From: Streptomyces sp. NBC_01775 | Lineage (GTDB): Bacteria > Actinomycetota > Actinomycetes > Streptomycetales > Streptomycetaceae | Reading direction: 5' to 3' | Assembly (NCBI RefSeq): GCF_035917675.1 | Contig: NZ_CP109104.1 | Coordinates: 1,736,001 to 1,800,000, forward strand | DNA: 64,000 nt | In this document: positions 33,724-41,456 of the stretch, one piece after another | Layout: each line of letters opens with the position of its first letter | Numbering within the stretch: position 1 is the first letter of the stretch | Translations under genes and position numbers: made by a program | Notes under the pieces: model-generated | Seen by the model: the letters and a program-made list of their open reading frames with translations, nothing else | Database searches by the model: none | Told to the model about the DNA's origin: nothing

Positions 33724-34715
33724 CAGGCCTCTCCCTCCTCGGCGAGCTCGGTCAAGGCGGCCACGGTGAGATTGCGCAGCAGCGTCACCTTGTAGCCGTT
33801 GTGGGCGAGCGGCCTGGCGTCCGCCAGCTCGGCGTCCGCCGCGGCGGCGAAGCTCTCGGCGTCGGCCGCCTCCCCACGCAGGAACTCCTCGGCCTTCCGT
33901 GCCCGCCAGGGCCGGGACGCCACGGCGCCGTAGGCCAGCCGCACCTCTCGTACGACACCGCCTCGCACATCGAGTGCCGCGGCGATGGACCCGACGGCGA
34001 AGGCGTACGAGGCGCGCTCGCGCACCTTCCGGTAGCGGGACCGGGCCGCGACGGGAGCAGGAGGCAGCGTGACACCGGTGATCAGCGCACCCGGCGGCAG
34101 CGCTGTCTCCTTGTGCGGGGTGTCGCCCACCGGGAGATGGAAGTCGGCGAGCGCCGACTCGCCCGGTCCCTGCGCTGTTTCATACGTCACGACCGCGTCG
34201 AACGCCGCGAGCGCGACCCCCATGTCGGAGGGATGCACGGCCACGCAGTGCTCCGAGGCGCCCAGGATCGCGTGGTTGTGGTGCTCGCCGGCGATCGCGG
34301 GGCAGCCGCTGCCGGGCTCCCGCTTGTTGCAGGGCCGGCTGAGGTCGGTGAAGTAGCCGCAGCGGGTGCGTTGCAGCAGATTGCCGCCGACCGTGGCCAT
34401 GTTGCGCAACTGCCCCGAAGCCCCGGCCAGGACGGCCTGAGCCAACGCCGGGTAACGGCGGCGGACGTCGGGGTGTGCCGCGAGGTCGCTGTTGGTGACG
34501 GTCGCGCCGATGCGCAGGCCACCGTCGTCCGTGGGCTCGATGCCGTCGAGCGGCAGCTCGCGGATGTCGACGAGCCGCTCCGGGCGCTCGACGCCGGCCT
34601 TCATGAGGTCGACGAGATTGGTACCGCCACCGAGGAAGCGGGCCCGCGGATCGGCGTCCAGCAGTGCTACCGCGCCTGCGGCATCGGTCGCCCTCCGGTA
34701 GCTGAACTCCCTCAT
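33723..34715 (-). CDS. FAD subunit of molybdenum hydroxylase with extra Fe-S motif
   Basis: Flavin subunit of 330 aa. FAD-binding segments are visible as RARFLGGGTNLVDLMK, GATVTNSDLAAHP and ASGQLRNMATVGGNLLQ. Immediately after this comes TRCGYFTDLSRPCNKREPGSGC, here given in parts: TRCGYFTD, PCNKREPGSGC. These extra Cys match the inserted 4Fe-4S cluster loop known from PaoB and 4-hydroxybenzoyl-CoA reductase flavoproteins. The ATG at 34715 overlaps the 2Fe-2S subunit stop. It would carry electrons between the 2Fe-2S clusters and the final acceptor. Confidence 0.92.
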   Translation of the reverse strand: MREFSYRRATDAAGAVALLDADPRARFLGGGTNLVDLMKAGVERPERLVDIRELPLDGIEPTDDGGLRIGATVTNSDLAAHPDVRRRYPALAQAVLAGASGQLRNMATVGGNLLQRTRCGYFTDLSRPCNKREPGSGCPAIAGEHHNHAILGASEHCVAVHPSDMGVALAAFDAVVTYETAQGPGESALADFHLPVGDTPHKETALPPGALITGVTLPPAPVAARSRYRKVRERASYAFAVGSIAAALDVRGGVVREVRLAYGAVASRPWRARKAEEFLRGEAADAESFAAAADAELADARPLAHNGYKVTLLRNLTVAALTELAEEGEA

Positions 34716-35299
34716 GCCGCCGCCTCCTCGTTCGCCTCGCGCTCGGCCGCAGGGTGCTCGGCCGCGGCATGTCCGACAGCCTGAACGATCGACACGTACG
34801 CGCCGCAGCGGCACAGATTGCCGCTCATCCGCTCCCGGATCTCCTCGGGCGAGAGCGGCGGCGGACCCGCTTCGGGCCGTACGTCGCCGGTGACGGCGCT
34901 CGGCCAGCCGGCCGCGTGCTCCTCGATCACGCCGATGGCCGAGCAGATCTGCCCAGGAGTGCAGTAGCCGCACTGGAAGCCGTCGAAATCGAGGAACGCC
35001 TGCTGCACGGGGTGCAATTCGCCCTGCTCGGCGAACCCTTCGATGGTGGTGACCTCCCGCTCTTCGGTGCCGATGGCGAGTTGCAGACAGGCGACGGACC
35101 TGCGGCCGTCGACAAGGACGGTGCAGGCTCCGCACTGACCGTGGTCGCAGCCCTTCTTGGTGCCGGTCAGATCGAGGCGCTCGCGCAGGGCGTCGAGCAG
35201 GGTGGTGCGGTGGTCGACGGTCAGCGCGTGCTTCTCACCGTTGATGTGCAACGTGATGGCACTCTGCGTCGACGAGTCGGAGGAGTCGGGTGGATTCAT
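34712..35299 (-). CDS. 2Fe-2S subunit of molybdenum hydroxylase
   Basis: Iron-sulfur subunit of 195 aa with two clusters: a plant-ferredoxin-like domain (KKGCDHGQCGACTVL) and a helical domain (FQCGYCTPGQ, GNLCRCGAY). All eight Cys ligands are present. No twin-arginine signal is seen at the N-terminus, so this enzyme is probably cytoplasmic, unlike periplasmic E. coli PaoA. First gene of the operon, divergent from a TetR regulator across two perfect palindromes. Confidence 0.94.
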   Translation of the reverse strand: MNPPDSSDSSTQSAITLHINGEKHALTVDHRTTLLDALRERLDLTGTKKGCDHGQCGACTVLVDGRRSVACLQLAIGTEEREVTTIEGFAEQGELHPVQQAFLDFDGFQCGYCTPGQICSAIGVIEEHAAGWPSAVTGDVRPEAGPPPLSPEEIRERMSGNLCRCGAYVSIVQAVGHAAAEHPAAEREANEEAAA

Positions 35300-35460
35300 G
35301 GTCGGCCCTCTTTAACGTGCCCGGAGACAGGAGTCCGAGAGGTGGTGGCCGGTGGCCCGAGAGGTTCGGGATGCCGGATGAGACGGTGCGGGAGGGAAGG
35401 CGGGTGCGTAGTTGCCGTCGCGTGGTACTCGTCCGCTGTAACCACCGGTACAGTGATCCA

Positions 35461-35512
35461 AGCGGACAACTGTCCGCTACCAGGGAAACGTACCGGACGG
35501 TTGTCCGGTACG
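35461..35512. promoter_or_regulatory. Two perfect palindromes, likely TetR operators
   Basis: AGCGGACA-AC-TGTCCGCT (35461-35478) and CGTACCGGAC-GGTT-GTCCGGTACG (35489-35512) share GGAC/GTCC half-sites. They lie in the 300-bp gap between the molybdenum hydroxylase operon and the divergent tetR gene; a CCGGTACAG half-site occurs just before them. Confidence 0.7.
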
Positions 35513-35602
35513 CAAGAGAACTCAGCGCAGGCCGCCCGGAACGGCAGCACGCCGCAGGCGGAGCCACCCTCACGGAGAGCCACACCCACGAGGAGGACGC
35601 GC

Positions 35603-36250
35603 ATGGGCCGGCAGCAGCGACCCGAGCAGGCAGCGAGCGGACAGGAGCAGCAAGCGGCGAACGATCAAGCACAGTCGGCGGGACCGAAGCGCTCGGATGC
35701 TCTGCGCAATCGCGAGCGGATCCTGGAAGTCGCGCTGGCCGAACTGACGCGGGCCCCGAATGTCCCGCTGAGTTCGATCGCCCGGAAGGCGGGCGTCGGC
35801 CAGGGCACCTTCTACCGCAACTTCCCGAGCCGCGAGGCGCTCATCCTGGAGATCTACAGCCATGAGATGACTCAAGTGGTGCAAAGCGCCACCGAGTTGC
35901 TCGCGTCCCGGGCACCCGACGCGGCGCTGCGCGCCTGGATGGACCGGCTCGCCGAGTTCGCGCTGGCCAAGGCCGGCCTCGCGGACGCGATCCACAAGGC
36001 CCTCAGCGCAACCGGGAGCGAGAAGCCCCCGCCGGCCGAACTGATGGCCGCGGCCGGACTCCTGCTCCGCGCGGGCGAGGAAGCGGGCACCCTCCGTCCG
36101 GGCGTGACCCCGGACGACTTCCTCCTCGCGATCACCGGCCTGTTCACCATCGAGCCCGACGAGCACTGGAAGGAACGCTCCACCCGGCTCCTCGACCTGG
36201 TGATGAACGGCCTCCGCGCAGGGGCGCGGAACTCCCCTCACGCGAACTGA
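35603..36250 (+). CDS. TetR-family regulator
   Basis: Regulator of 215 aa. A Gln-rich N-terminal extension (about 1-30) precedes the helix-turn-helix domain (about 35-80; RILEVALAELTRAPNVPLSS, VGQGTFYRNFPSREAL), followed by a helical ligand domain ending in LVMNGLRAG. The ATG at 35603 follows GAGGAGG. It is divergent from the molybdenum hydroxylase operon with two palindromes between, which makes it the likely repressor of that operon and of itself. Complete length for the family. Confidence 0.92.
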   Translation: MGRQQRPEQAASGQEQQAANDQAQSAGPKRSDALRNRERILEVALAELTRAPNVPLSSIARKAGVGQGTFYRNFPSREALILEIYSHEMTQVVQSATELLASRAPDAALRAWMDRLAEFALAKAGLADAIHKALSATGSEKPPPAELMAAAGLLLRAGEEAGTLRPGVTPDDFLLAITGLFTIEPDEHWKERSTRLLDLVMNGLRAGARNSPHAN

Positions 36251-36386
36251 GCGCCCCCGGACACCTGGCTCGCCGAGGGCTCTTCGACGAAGGCCTCGAA
36301 CCGCTTCTTGCCTGTGCACGCTCACAGCACCGCGCGCAGGCCCGGTGACGGCGCTCGCGCCCACTCGGTGCTTGCTTACGGCTACG

Positions 36387-36540
36387 AAAAAGCCCCTCCG
36401 ACAGCGCTTCCGCTGGCCAGAGAGGCTTTCACTGGAGTGTCCGAGGGGGACGTGGATCGATGTCCCACGAATCGTGCCATTGGCAGCAGAACCGCCCTTG
36501 CTATAGCCCGCACGGCCGGGGTCGTGGACCGGTGCAATGC
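36387..36540 (+). repeat. Recombinase-tail repeat, copy 1, with preceding hairpin
   Basis: First of three copies of a ~105-bp repeat (conserved part 36437-36540) that starts GTGTCCGAGGG and contains CCCTTGCTATAG and CGCACGGCCGGG. Other copies are at 44577 and 46653. Each is preceded by a hairpin; here AAAGCCCCTC/GAGAGGCTTT at 36387-36430. This copy has no recombinase remnant beside it, and its right end runs directly into a CRISPR-like repeat. Probably debris of the same integrated element. Confidence 0.7.
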
Positions 36541-36567
36541 GGTCCCCGCGCGAGCTGGGGTGGTCCG
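36539..36567 (+). CRISPR. Single degenerate CRISPR-like repeat
   Basis: A 29-base unit, GGTCCCCGCGCGAG through GGGGTGGTCCG, matches the repeat of the array at 44981 with a few changes. No second unit is found at the 61-base spacing on either side, so this is a solo relic rather than an array. Confidence 0.6.
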
Positions 36568-36650
36568 CTGCTGGAAGGCCCCGACCGACCGGACAGGCGC
36601 GGGCCAGCCGGGCCACCGCACCAGCCGAGCCCGACAAGGACAATCAATCC

Positions 36651-36676
36651 ATGACTTCCTGAATTCAGGAAATCAT
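36651..36676. promoter_or_regulatory. Palindromic operator upstream of cmtR
   Basis: ATGACTTCCTGAA (36651-36663) and TTCAGGAAATCAT (36664-36676) form a 13-bp inverted repeat with one mismatch, 15 bp before the regulator's start codon. Likely the autoregulatory CmtR site. Confidence 0.65.
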
Positions 36677-36690
36677 GTACTGTTGGCGGT

Positions 36691-37026
36691 GTGCTGACTG
36701 TTGCCTCCGACATCGAGGTGCTGGCCCGGTTCGGCCGTGCGCTCGCCGACCCGATCCGCTGCCGCATCCTGCTCGCCCTGCGCGATGCCCCCGCCTACCC
36801 CTCCGACCTCGCCGATGCCCTCGGCATCTCCCGCACCAGGCTGTCGAACCACCTGGCGTGCCTGCGTGACTGCGGCCTGGCCGTCGCCCTCCCCGACGGG
36901 CGCCGTACCCGCTACGAGCTGGCCGACGAGCGCCTCGGTCACGCACTGGACGACTTGCGCACGGCCGTGGTCGCCGTCGATTCCGACCGCACCTGCCCGG
37001 ACGCCGCCACGAAGGGGTGCTGCTGA
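36691..37026 (+). CDS. cmtR: ArsR/SmtB-family Cd/Pb sensor CmtR
   Basis: Metal-responsive repressor of 111 aa with a winged helix (about 20-80; PSDLADALGISRTRLSNHLA). Cys57 and Cys61 in the recognition-helix region (NHLACLRDCGL) plus Cys102 (SDRTCPD) match in position the Cd/Pb site known for M. tuberculosis CmtR. Cys24, Cys110 and Cys111 (tail KGCC) are also present and match the second site described for Streptomyces coelicolor CmtR. Expected mechanism: metal binding releases the repressor from the palindrome upstream. The GTG start is the only one near; the following transporter gene is nearly contiguous. Confidence 0.92.
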   Translation: MLTVASDIEVLARFGRALADPIRCRILLALRDAPAYPSDLADALGISRTRLSNHLACLRDCGLAVALPDGRRTRYELADERLGHALDDLRTAVVAVDSDRTCPDAATKGCC

Positions 37027-37028
37027 CC

Positions 37029-37766
37029 ATGGCCGCCGAGATATCCCTCTCCCTCGGCCCGAGCCCAGCTCGTCGCGATGCGCTCGCCCGCCGGATACGG
37101 CTGCTGGTCGCCGCGACCATCGCCTACAACGTCATCGAAGCCACCGTGGCCCTCACGGCCGGCGCCCTGGCCTCCTCCACCGCACTCGTCGGTTTCGGCC
37201 TGGACTCCGTCATCGAGGTTTCCTCGGCCACGGCGGTCGCCTGGCAGTTCTCCACGGCCGACCACCAGGTCCGCGATGCCCGGGAGAAGACCACCCTGCG
37301 GATCATCGCCGTCTCCTTCTTCGCTCTCGCCACCTACGTCACCGTCGATGCCGTGCGGGCCCTCACCGGCAGCGGCGAGGCTGAGCACTCCCTCCCCGGC
37401 ATCATCCTGGCCGCACTGTCCCTGGCCGTCATGCCGTTCCTGTCCGCCGCCCAGCGCCGCGCCGGACACGAACTCGGCTCCGCCAGCGCGGTCGCGGACT
37501 CCAAACAGACCCTGCTGTGCACCTACCTGTCCGCCGTCCTCCTCATCGGACTCCTCCTCAACACCGCCCTCGGCTGGAGCTGGGCCGACCCCCTCGCCGC
37601 CCTCACCATCGCCGGCGTCGCCGTCAAAGAGGGCCGCGACGCCTGGAAAGGCAAAGGCTGCTGCGCCGCCCCCGCCTCAGCGACGCCGGCCGAGACCACA
37701 ACGGCCGCGTGCGACTGCCCTCCCGGCTGCGGCTGCTGCACCCCGGCAGAAGGGAACCAGGAGTGA
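37029..37766 (+). CDS. CDF-type cation transporter with Cys-rich tail
   Basis: Membrane transporter of 245 aa with six predicted helices in the cation diffusion facilitator pattern. Putative metal-site residues appear in helix 2 (GFGLDSVIEVSSATAV) and helix 5 (SAVADSKQTLLCTYLS). The C-terminal cytoplasmic domain of classical CDFs is missing, replaced by a Cys-rich tail (GCC, CDCPPGCGCC) that could bind thiophilic metals. It starts 2 bp after cmtR (ATG 37029; GTG 37017 is an alternative overlapping it), so it is the likely CmtR target for Cd/Pb/Zn efflux. GTGA overlap with the next gene. Confidence 0.88.
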   Translation: MAAEISLSLGPSPARRDALARRIRLLVAATIAYNVIEATVALTAGALASSTALVGFGLDSVIEVSSATAVAWQFSTADHQVRDAREKTTLRIIAVSFFALATYVTVDAVRALTGSGEAEHSLPGIILAALSLAVMPFLSAAQRRAGHELGSASAVADSKQTLLCTYLSAVLLIGLLLNTALGWSWADPLAALTIAGVAVKEGRDAWKGKGCCAAPASATPAETTTAACDCPPGCGCCTPAEGNQE

Positions 37767-38377
37767 ACGCCTGGGCATGGACCGCGCTGCTCCTCCACCT
37801 CGGCTGGACAGCCTTCGCCTTCGGCGTTCGCGCCGCCCAGCAGCGACACCGCACCGGCGACGCGGGCTTCCGTGGCATCTCCGGCCGCCCCGGCCAGCCC
37901 TCCTGGTGGGCCGGAGTACTGTTCGTCGCCGCCTTGCTCGGCGGCCTCGCCTCGCCGACAGCCGCCCTCGCCGGGCTTCCCCCTCTGCCCGGAACCGACG
38001 CCCCCGCCCTGCACTGGTCAGGACTGGCGATCACGCTTGCGGGGCTGGCGGGCACCGTCGCGGCCCAGACGAACATGGGTACCTCCTGGCGCGTGGGCGT
38101 GGACCCCGGCGAGCGCACCGCACTGGTCACCGACGGGTTGTTCGCACATGTACGCAACCCGGTCTTCACCGCCATGGCCACAGCCTCGCTCGGCCTCACC
38201 CTGATCGTGCCCAACTGGGTCTCCCTCACCGCCCTGGCCGCGCTGGTCATCGCCATCCAACTCCAGGTCCGCGTCGTGGAAGAGCCCTACCTCACAGCCG
38301 TCCACGACCCGGACTACGCCGGCTACACCACCCGCACCGGACGCTTCCTCCCCGGCATCGGCCGCCGAACTCCCTGA
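37763..38377 (+). CDS. Isoprenylcysteine methyltransferase (ICMT)-like membrane protein
   Basis: Integral membrane methyltransferase-like protein of 204 aa with about five helices. The C-terminal SAM-binding region has the family's FAHVRNPVFT motif and EEPYLTAVHDPDYAGYTTRTGRFLP, given here as EEPYL, HDPDY and GRFLP. The GTG start overlaps the transporter stop. Bacterial members near metal-resistance genes are common, but what they methylate is not known. It completes a three-gene cmtR operon. Confidence 0.82.
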   Translation: MNAWAWTALLLHLGWTAFAFGVRAAQQRHRTGDAGFRGISGRPGQPSWWAGVLFVAALLGGLASPTAALAGLPPLPGTDAPALHWSGLAITLAGLAGTVAAQTNMGTSWRVGVDPGERTALVTDGLFAHVRNPVFTAMATASLGLTLIVPNWVSLTALAALVIAIQLQVRVVEEPYLTAVHDPDYAGYTTRTGRFLPGIGRRTP

Positions 38378-38635
38378 CCGCAGCAGACAGACGGCCCCAA
38401 AGCCACGCAGGGACGGACCAGTTCCCACCACGACCGAGGAAGCGCCCCTCGACGAAGCCGCCCCGGCCCATGAGCGACATCGAAACTCAGCGATATCGAT
38501 CTCGAGAACGCTCACCCAGTGGCTCCCGGAGCCATCGCCGAACGACGCCCTGGAAAGTGACACATGGGAGGTACCCGAAGCCCTACTCCTGCGTGTGCAG
38601 ATATGTGCTCCGAACGTGCTGACGCACGGTTGCAC

Positions 38636-38897
38636 TCAGCCTGCTGAGACCCGGTGACGTCGACAGGCGCGGGGGTACCGGCGATGTGATGCGCCGCGCT
38701 GCCGCAGGAGCGTCTCGCACTCCCCCAAGCACCTTTCCCGTGCCTCGCCGAAGGAAGGCGTCGGCTGCACTGTCTCTCCTTCTCGCATGACCGTGCGCAA
38801 CAGGGCGCTGGATCCCTCCGGTGCGGCCTCGTCGGCGAGGGCGATGAGGTCGTCGTAGGGGTCTCGTCGATAGACCTGCTTCCGTCCCGGTGTCTGA
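38636..38897 (-). pseudogene. Nicotinate phosphoribosyltransferase C-terminal remnant
   Basis: The minus strand encodes GRKQVYRRDPYDDLIALADE followed by LLRTVMREGE and EARERCLGECETLLR, which resembles the last 70 or so residues of nicotinate phosphoribosyltransferase. The upstream nine-tenths of the enzyme is absent; the sequence runs into an alcohol dehydrogenase remnant on the other strand. The 38378-38635 gap before it shows nothing supportable. Confidence 0.5.
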
Positions 38898-39240
38898 CGG
38901 ACGGCCTGGGGGCCGACGTGGCCATCGAGGCCGTCGGAGTGGCCGAGACGTTCGAGATGTGCACGCGCATGGTGCGGCCGGGAGGGCACGTGGCGAACAT
39001 CGGCGTACACGGTGGGCCGGCCCAGTTTGCATCTGGAAGATCTGTGGATCAAAGACGTGACGGTAACGACCGGCCTGGTCGACACCTACTCGACACCGAT
39101 GCTTCTCGGAATGCTCCGAGCCGGACGACTGCCCGTCTCCTCGCTGGTGACCCACACCTTCGCGCTGGGGGCTATGGAGGAGGCATACGACATCTTCTCC
39201 CGGCCGTCCGAGACAGGAGCGCTCAAGGTCGTACTGAGCG
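38894..39240 (+). pseudogene. Zinc alcohol dehydrogenase C-terminal remnant, frameshifted
   Basis: C-terminal part of an NAD-dependent medium-chain alcohol dehydrogenase. The first frame reads LTDGLGADVAIEAVGVAETF and MVRPGGHVANIGVHG; at about 39015 the reading shifts to the frame encoding LHLEDLWIKDVTVTTGLVDT and ALKVVLSG. The N-terminal catalytic domain is absent. One frameshift plus truncation makes this clearly non-functional. Confidence 0.8.
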
Positions 39241-39251
39241 GATCGTCACCA

Positions 39252-39690
39252 AGGACATGCTCGTCCGCGCCTGGGGGCGGTTCGGACTCCTGTCCGCGGG
39301 CCTCGTGATCGGCGCCTTCTTCTACACGCTCTGGCGCGCGGGCTGGACACTCGGCGCTCGACAGCCGCGGGGAGCCCCCGGCATCACGCCTGTGCAAGCG
39401 CGACCACCGCGACCTTCGCCGGAATCGTGATGTGCCAGATCGGCACCGCGATGGCCGCCCGCACCGACCACGCCTCACTGCGGCGGGTCGGCCTGCTCTC
39501 CAACCCCTTGCCGCTGATGGATATCGCCTTCGAAGTGGCGTTCACGGCCGCACTGGTCCGGACGCCGCCGCCTCAGGCGGTATTCGGCACGGCCCCACCG
39601 CCCGCCAACATCCTCGGGCTGCTGCTCGCTTTCCCGTTCCTGGTCTCGGGGCCCGACGCGATCCCGCCGGTCCCGCCCACGCAACCGCGT
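39252..39690 (+). pseudogene. Cation P-type ATPase C-terminal remnant, frameshifted
   Basis: Encodes the last membrane segments of a P2-type cation ATPase: VRAWGRFGLLSAGLVIGAFF and RAGWTLGA in one frame, then after a frameshift near 39405 ATTATFAGIVMCQIGTAMAA, VGLLSN and AVFGTA. The catalytic part is missing. Together with the nicotinate phosphoribosyltransferase and alcohol dehydrogenase scraps this looks like a decayed hypoxia/dormancy-type gene cluster. Confidence 0.75.
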
Positions 39691-39879
39691 CGTATCCCGG
39701 GTGGTGCCGGCCCTTGGCGCCCAGGCAGAGGCTGTCACCGCGCCGGAGAGCATGGCCACGCCGCCGGTGACGAAGGCCCATTCCTGGCGAGCGCTGCCAG
39801 GGCTCCTGTTCTCGTTCACGGCCGTTCTGATGACCAGGGCGGCGACGATGATCGCCACTGTCAGCAGGGAGGCGTCCAT
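39475..39879 (-). CDS. Possible small two-helix membrane protein after nhaA
   Basis: The open frame downstream of nhaA encodes two hydrophobic segments (LLTVAIIVAALVI and WAFVTGGVAMLSGAVTASAW) in its first 60 residues. The rest, past about 39690, is antisense to the ATPase remnant and Arg/Glu-rich, so the natural end was probably lost. Homology is not recognised; it may be a truncated accessory membrane protein. Confidence 0.35.
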   Translation of the reverse strand: MDASLLTVAIIVAALVIRTAVNENRSPGSARQEWAFVTGGVAMLSGAVTASAWAPRAGTTRDTTRLRGRDRRDRVGPRDQERESEQQPEDVGGRWGRAEYRLRRRRPDQCGRERHFEGDIHQRQGVGEQADPPQ

Positions 39880-39893
39880 GGAGGGCTTCCCTG

Positions 39894-41192
39894 TCAGCGT
39901 TCGGTGGTGTCGGCTCGCTGGTAGATGTCCGGGATGCCGTCGTGGTCGTCGTCGCGGGTCTCCTCCTCGTACAGGCGGCGGTAGATGCCGTTGCGCCGTT
40001 TGATGAGGAGGGCCGCCGAGCCGGCGGCGAGGAGGGAGCCGGTCAGGACGGCGGCTTTGACGTGCTCGGAGGCGGCCGGGTCGGGGAAGGCGAGTTCGCC
40101 GATGAGCAGGGCGACGGTGAAGCCGATTCCGGCCAGTACCGCGAGTGCGAACACGTCCGCCCAGGCCAGGTCGGGGTTCAGCTTGGCCCGGGTGAACCGG
40201 GCGGCCAGATAGGTTCCGGCGAAGATGCCCAGGGTCTTGCCGATGACGAGGCCCAGCACCACGCCCAGGGGCTCCGGGCGGGTGAAGACTTCCCCCAGGG
40301 CCGCGCCCGAGACGCCGACACCGGCGGCGAAGAGCGCGAACAGCGGGACCACGACGCCTGCGGAGACGGGGTGGAGCAGGTGGGAGGTCTGCTCGGCGGG
40401 GGATGCGGTCTCACCCTTGTCGCGGGTGGTGCGCAGGATCAGACCGATCGCGACGCCGGCGACGGTGGCGTGGACGCCGCCGTTGTACATCAGCGCCCAG
40501 GTGACGACGCCGATCGGGACGTACCACCACCAGCCGCGCACACGGAAGCGCTGGAGGACGTAGATGACGGCCAGTCCGACGAAGGCCCCGCCGAGGGCGG
40601 CGAAGTTCAGGTCGCTGGTGAAGAAGATCGCGATGATCAGGATCGCGCCGAGGTCGTCGACGACGGCGAGAGTGAGCAGGAAGGCCCGCAGTGACGCGGG
40701 CAGGTGGGTGCTGAGGACGGCGAGGACGGCGAGCGCGAAGGCGATGTCGGTGGCCATCGGCACGGCCCAGCCCTCAAGGCTGCCTCCGCCGACCGTGGCC
40801 GTGGCGGCGTAGAGGGCGGCGGGCACGGCCATGCCGCAGAGAGCGGCGATGACCGGCAGTGCGGCGGTGGCGGGGGTGCGCAGCTCTCCGACGACCAGTT
40901 CGCGCTTGAGCTCTATGCCGGCGACCAGGAAGAAGATGGCCAGCAGTCCGTCTGCGGTCCAGTGTCCGACCGAGAGGTCCAGGCCGAGGGCCGGAATGCC
41001 GAAGTGAAAGTCGCGAATCTGCTCGTAGGCCCCGCTCCACGGGGTGTTCGCCCACACCAGCGCCACGACGGCGGCGGCGAGGAGCACCAGCCCGCCGACG
41101 GTCTCCGTCCTCAGTGCCCGTACTACGGCGTTGCGCTCCGGGAGAGGGAGCAGGCCGAGGAAGGGGGAACGCTCGCGTGGGGCGGGAGCCAT
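39894..41192 (-). CDS. nhaA: Na+/H+ antiporter NhaA
   Basis: Antiporter of 432 aa with the full NhaA core. Characteristic segments: LLAIFFLVAGIELKRELVVG, AVPMATDIAFALAVLA, LLTLAVVDDLGAILIIA with the essential Asp-Asp pair of the ion site, and NGGVHATVAGVAIGL. It exchanges cytoplasmic Na+ or Li+ for H+. The ATG at 41192 is selected because GGAGG lies 7 bases upstream; a longer frame adds 32 non-conserved residues. A charged C-terminal tail (EEETRDDDHDGIP) follows the last helix. Confidence 0.95.
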   Translation of the reverse strand: MAPAPRERSPFLGLLPLPERNAVVRALRTETVGGLVLLAAAVVALVWANTPWSGAYEQIRDFHFGIPALGLDLSVGHWTADGLLAIFFLVAGIELKRELVVGELRTPATAALPVIAALCGMAVPAALYAATATVGGGSLEGWAVPMATDIAFALAVLAVLSTHLPASLRAFLLTLAVVDDLGAILIIAIFFTSDLNFAALGGAFVGLAVIYVLQRFRVRGWWWYVPIGVVTWALMYNGGVHATVAGVAIGLILRTTRDKGETASPAEQTSHLLHPVSAGVVVPLFALFAAGVGVSGAALGEVFTRPEPLGVVLGLVIGKTLGIFAGTYLAARFTRAKLNPDLAWADVFALAVLAGIGFTVALLIGELAFPDPAASEHVKAAVLTGSLLAAGSAALLIKRRNGIYRRLYEEETRDDDHDGIPDIYQRADTTER

Positions 41193-41456
41193 GCGTGGGC
41201 CTCCGGAGGGATCGGCTTCAGGGCATACGGGCCCAAGGACGCCGACCAGACTTCCCGGCACACCGCGCGTCGTTGTCCAACCGCCCACAGAACGAGGCGT
41301 TGACGCGTTATTTACACCCTAACCGCCTGCCGCATGCCCCGCCAGGCGCCCTTTCACCTGCCGATATGCGGATGTGGGCATGGCGAGCGGGCCCGTGCAC
41401 ACCAAAGGCGCGAGGTGTGTACGGGCCCGCTCAGGAGCCGGGCCGCGGGGGCGCGG

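Noticed and set aside
36437..36540. Possible antisense tRNA-Leu 3' end at GTGTCCGAGGGGGAC
   Set aside because: The first 15 bases match the usual 3' end of such tRNAs, but the rest of the ~105-bp repeat does not fold into a tRNA. Treated as a repeat.
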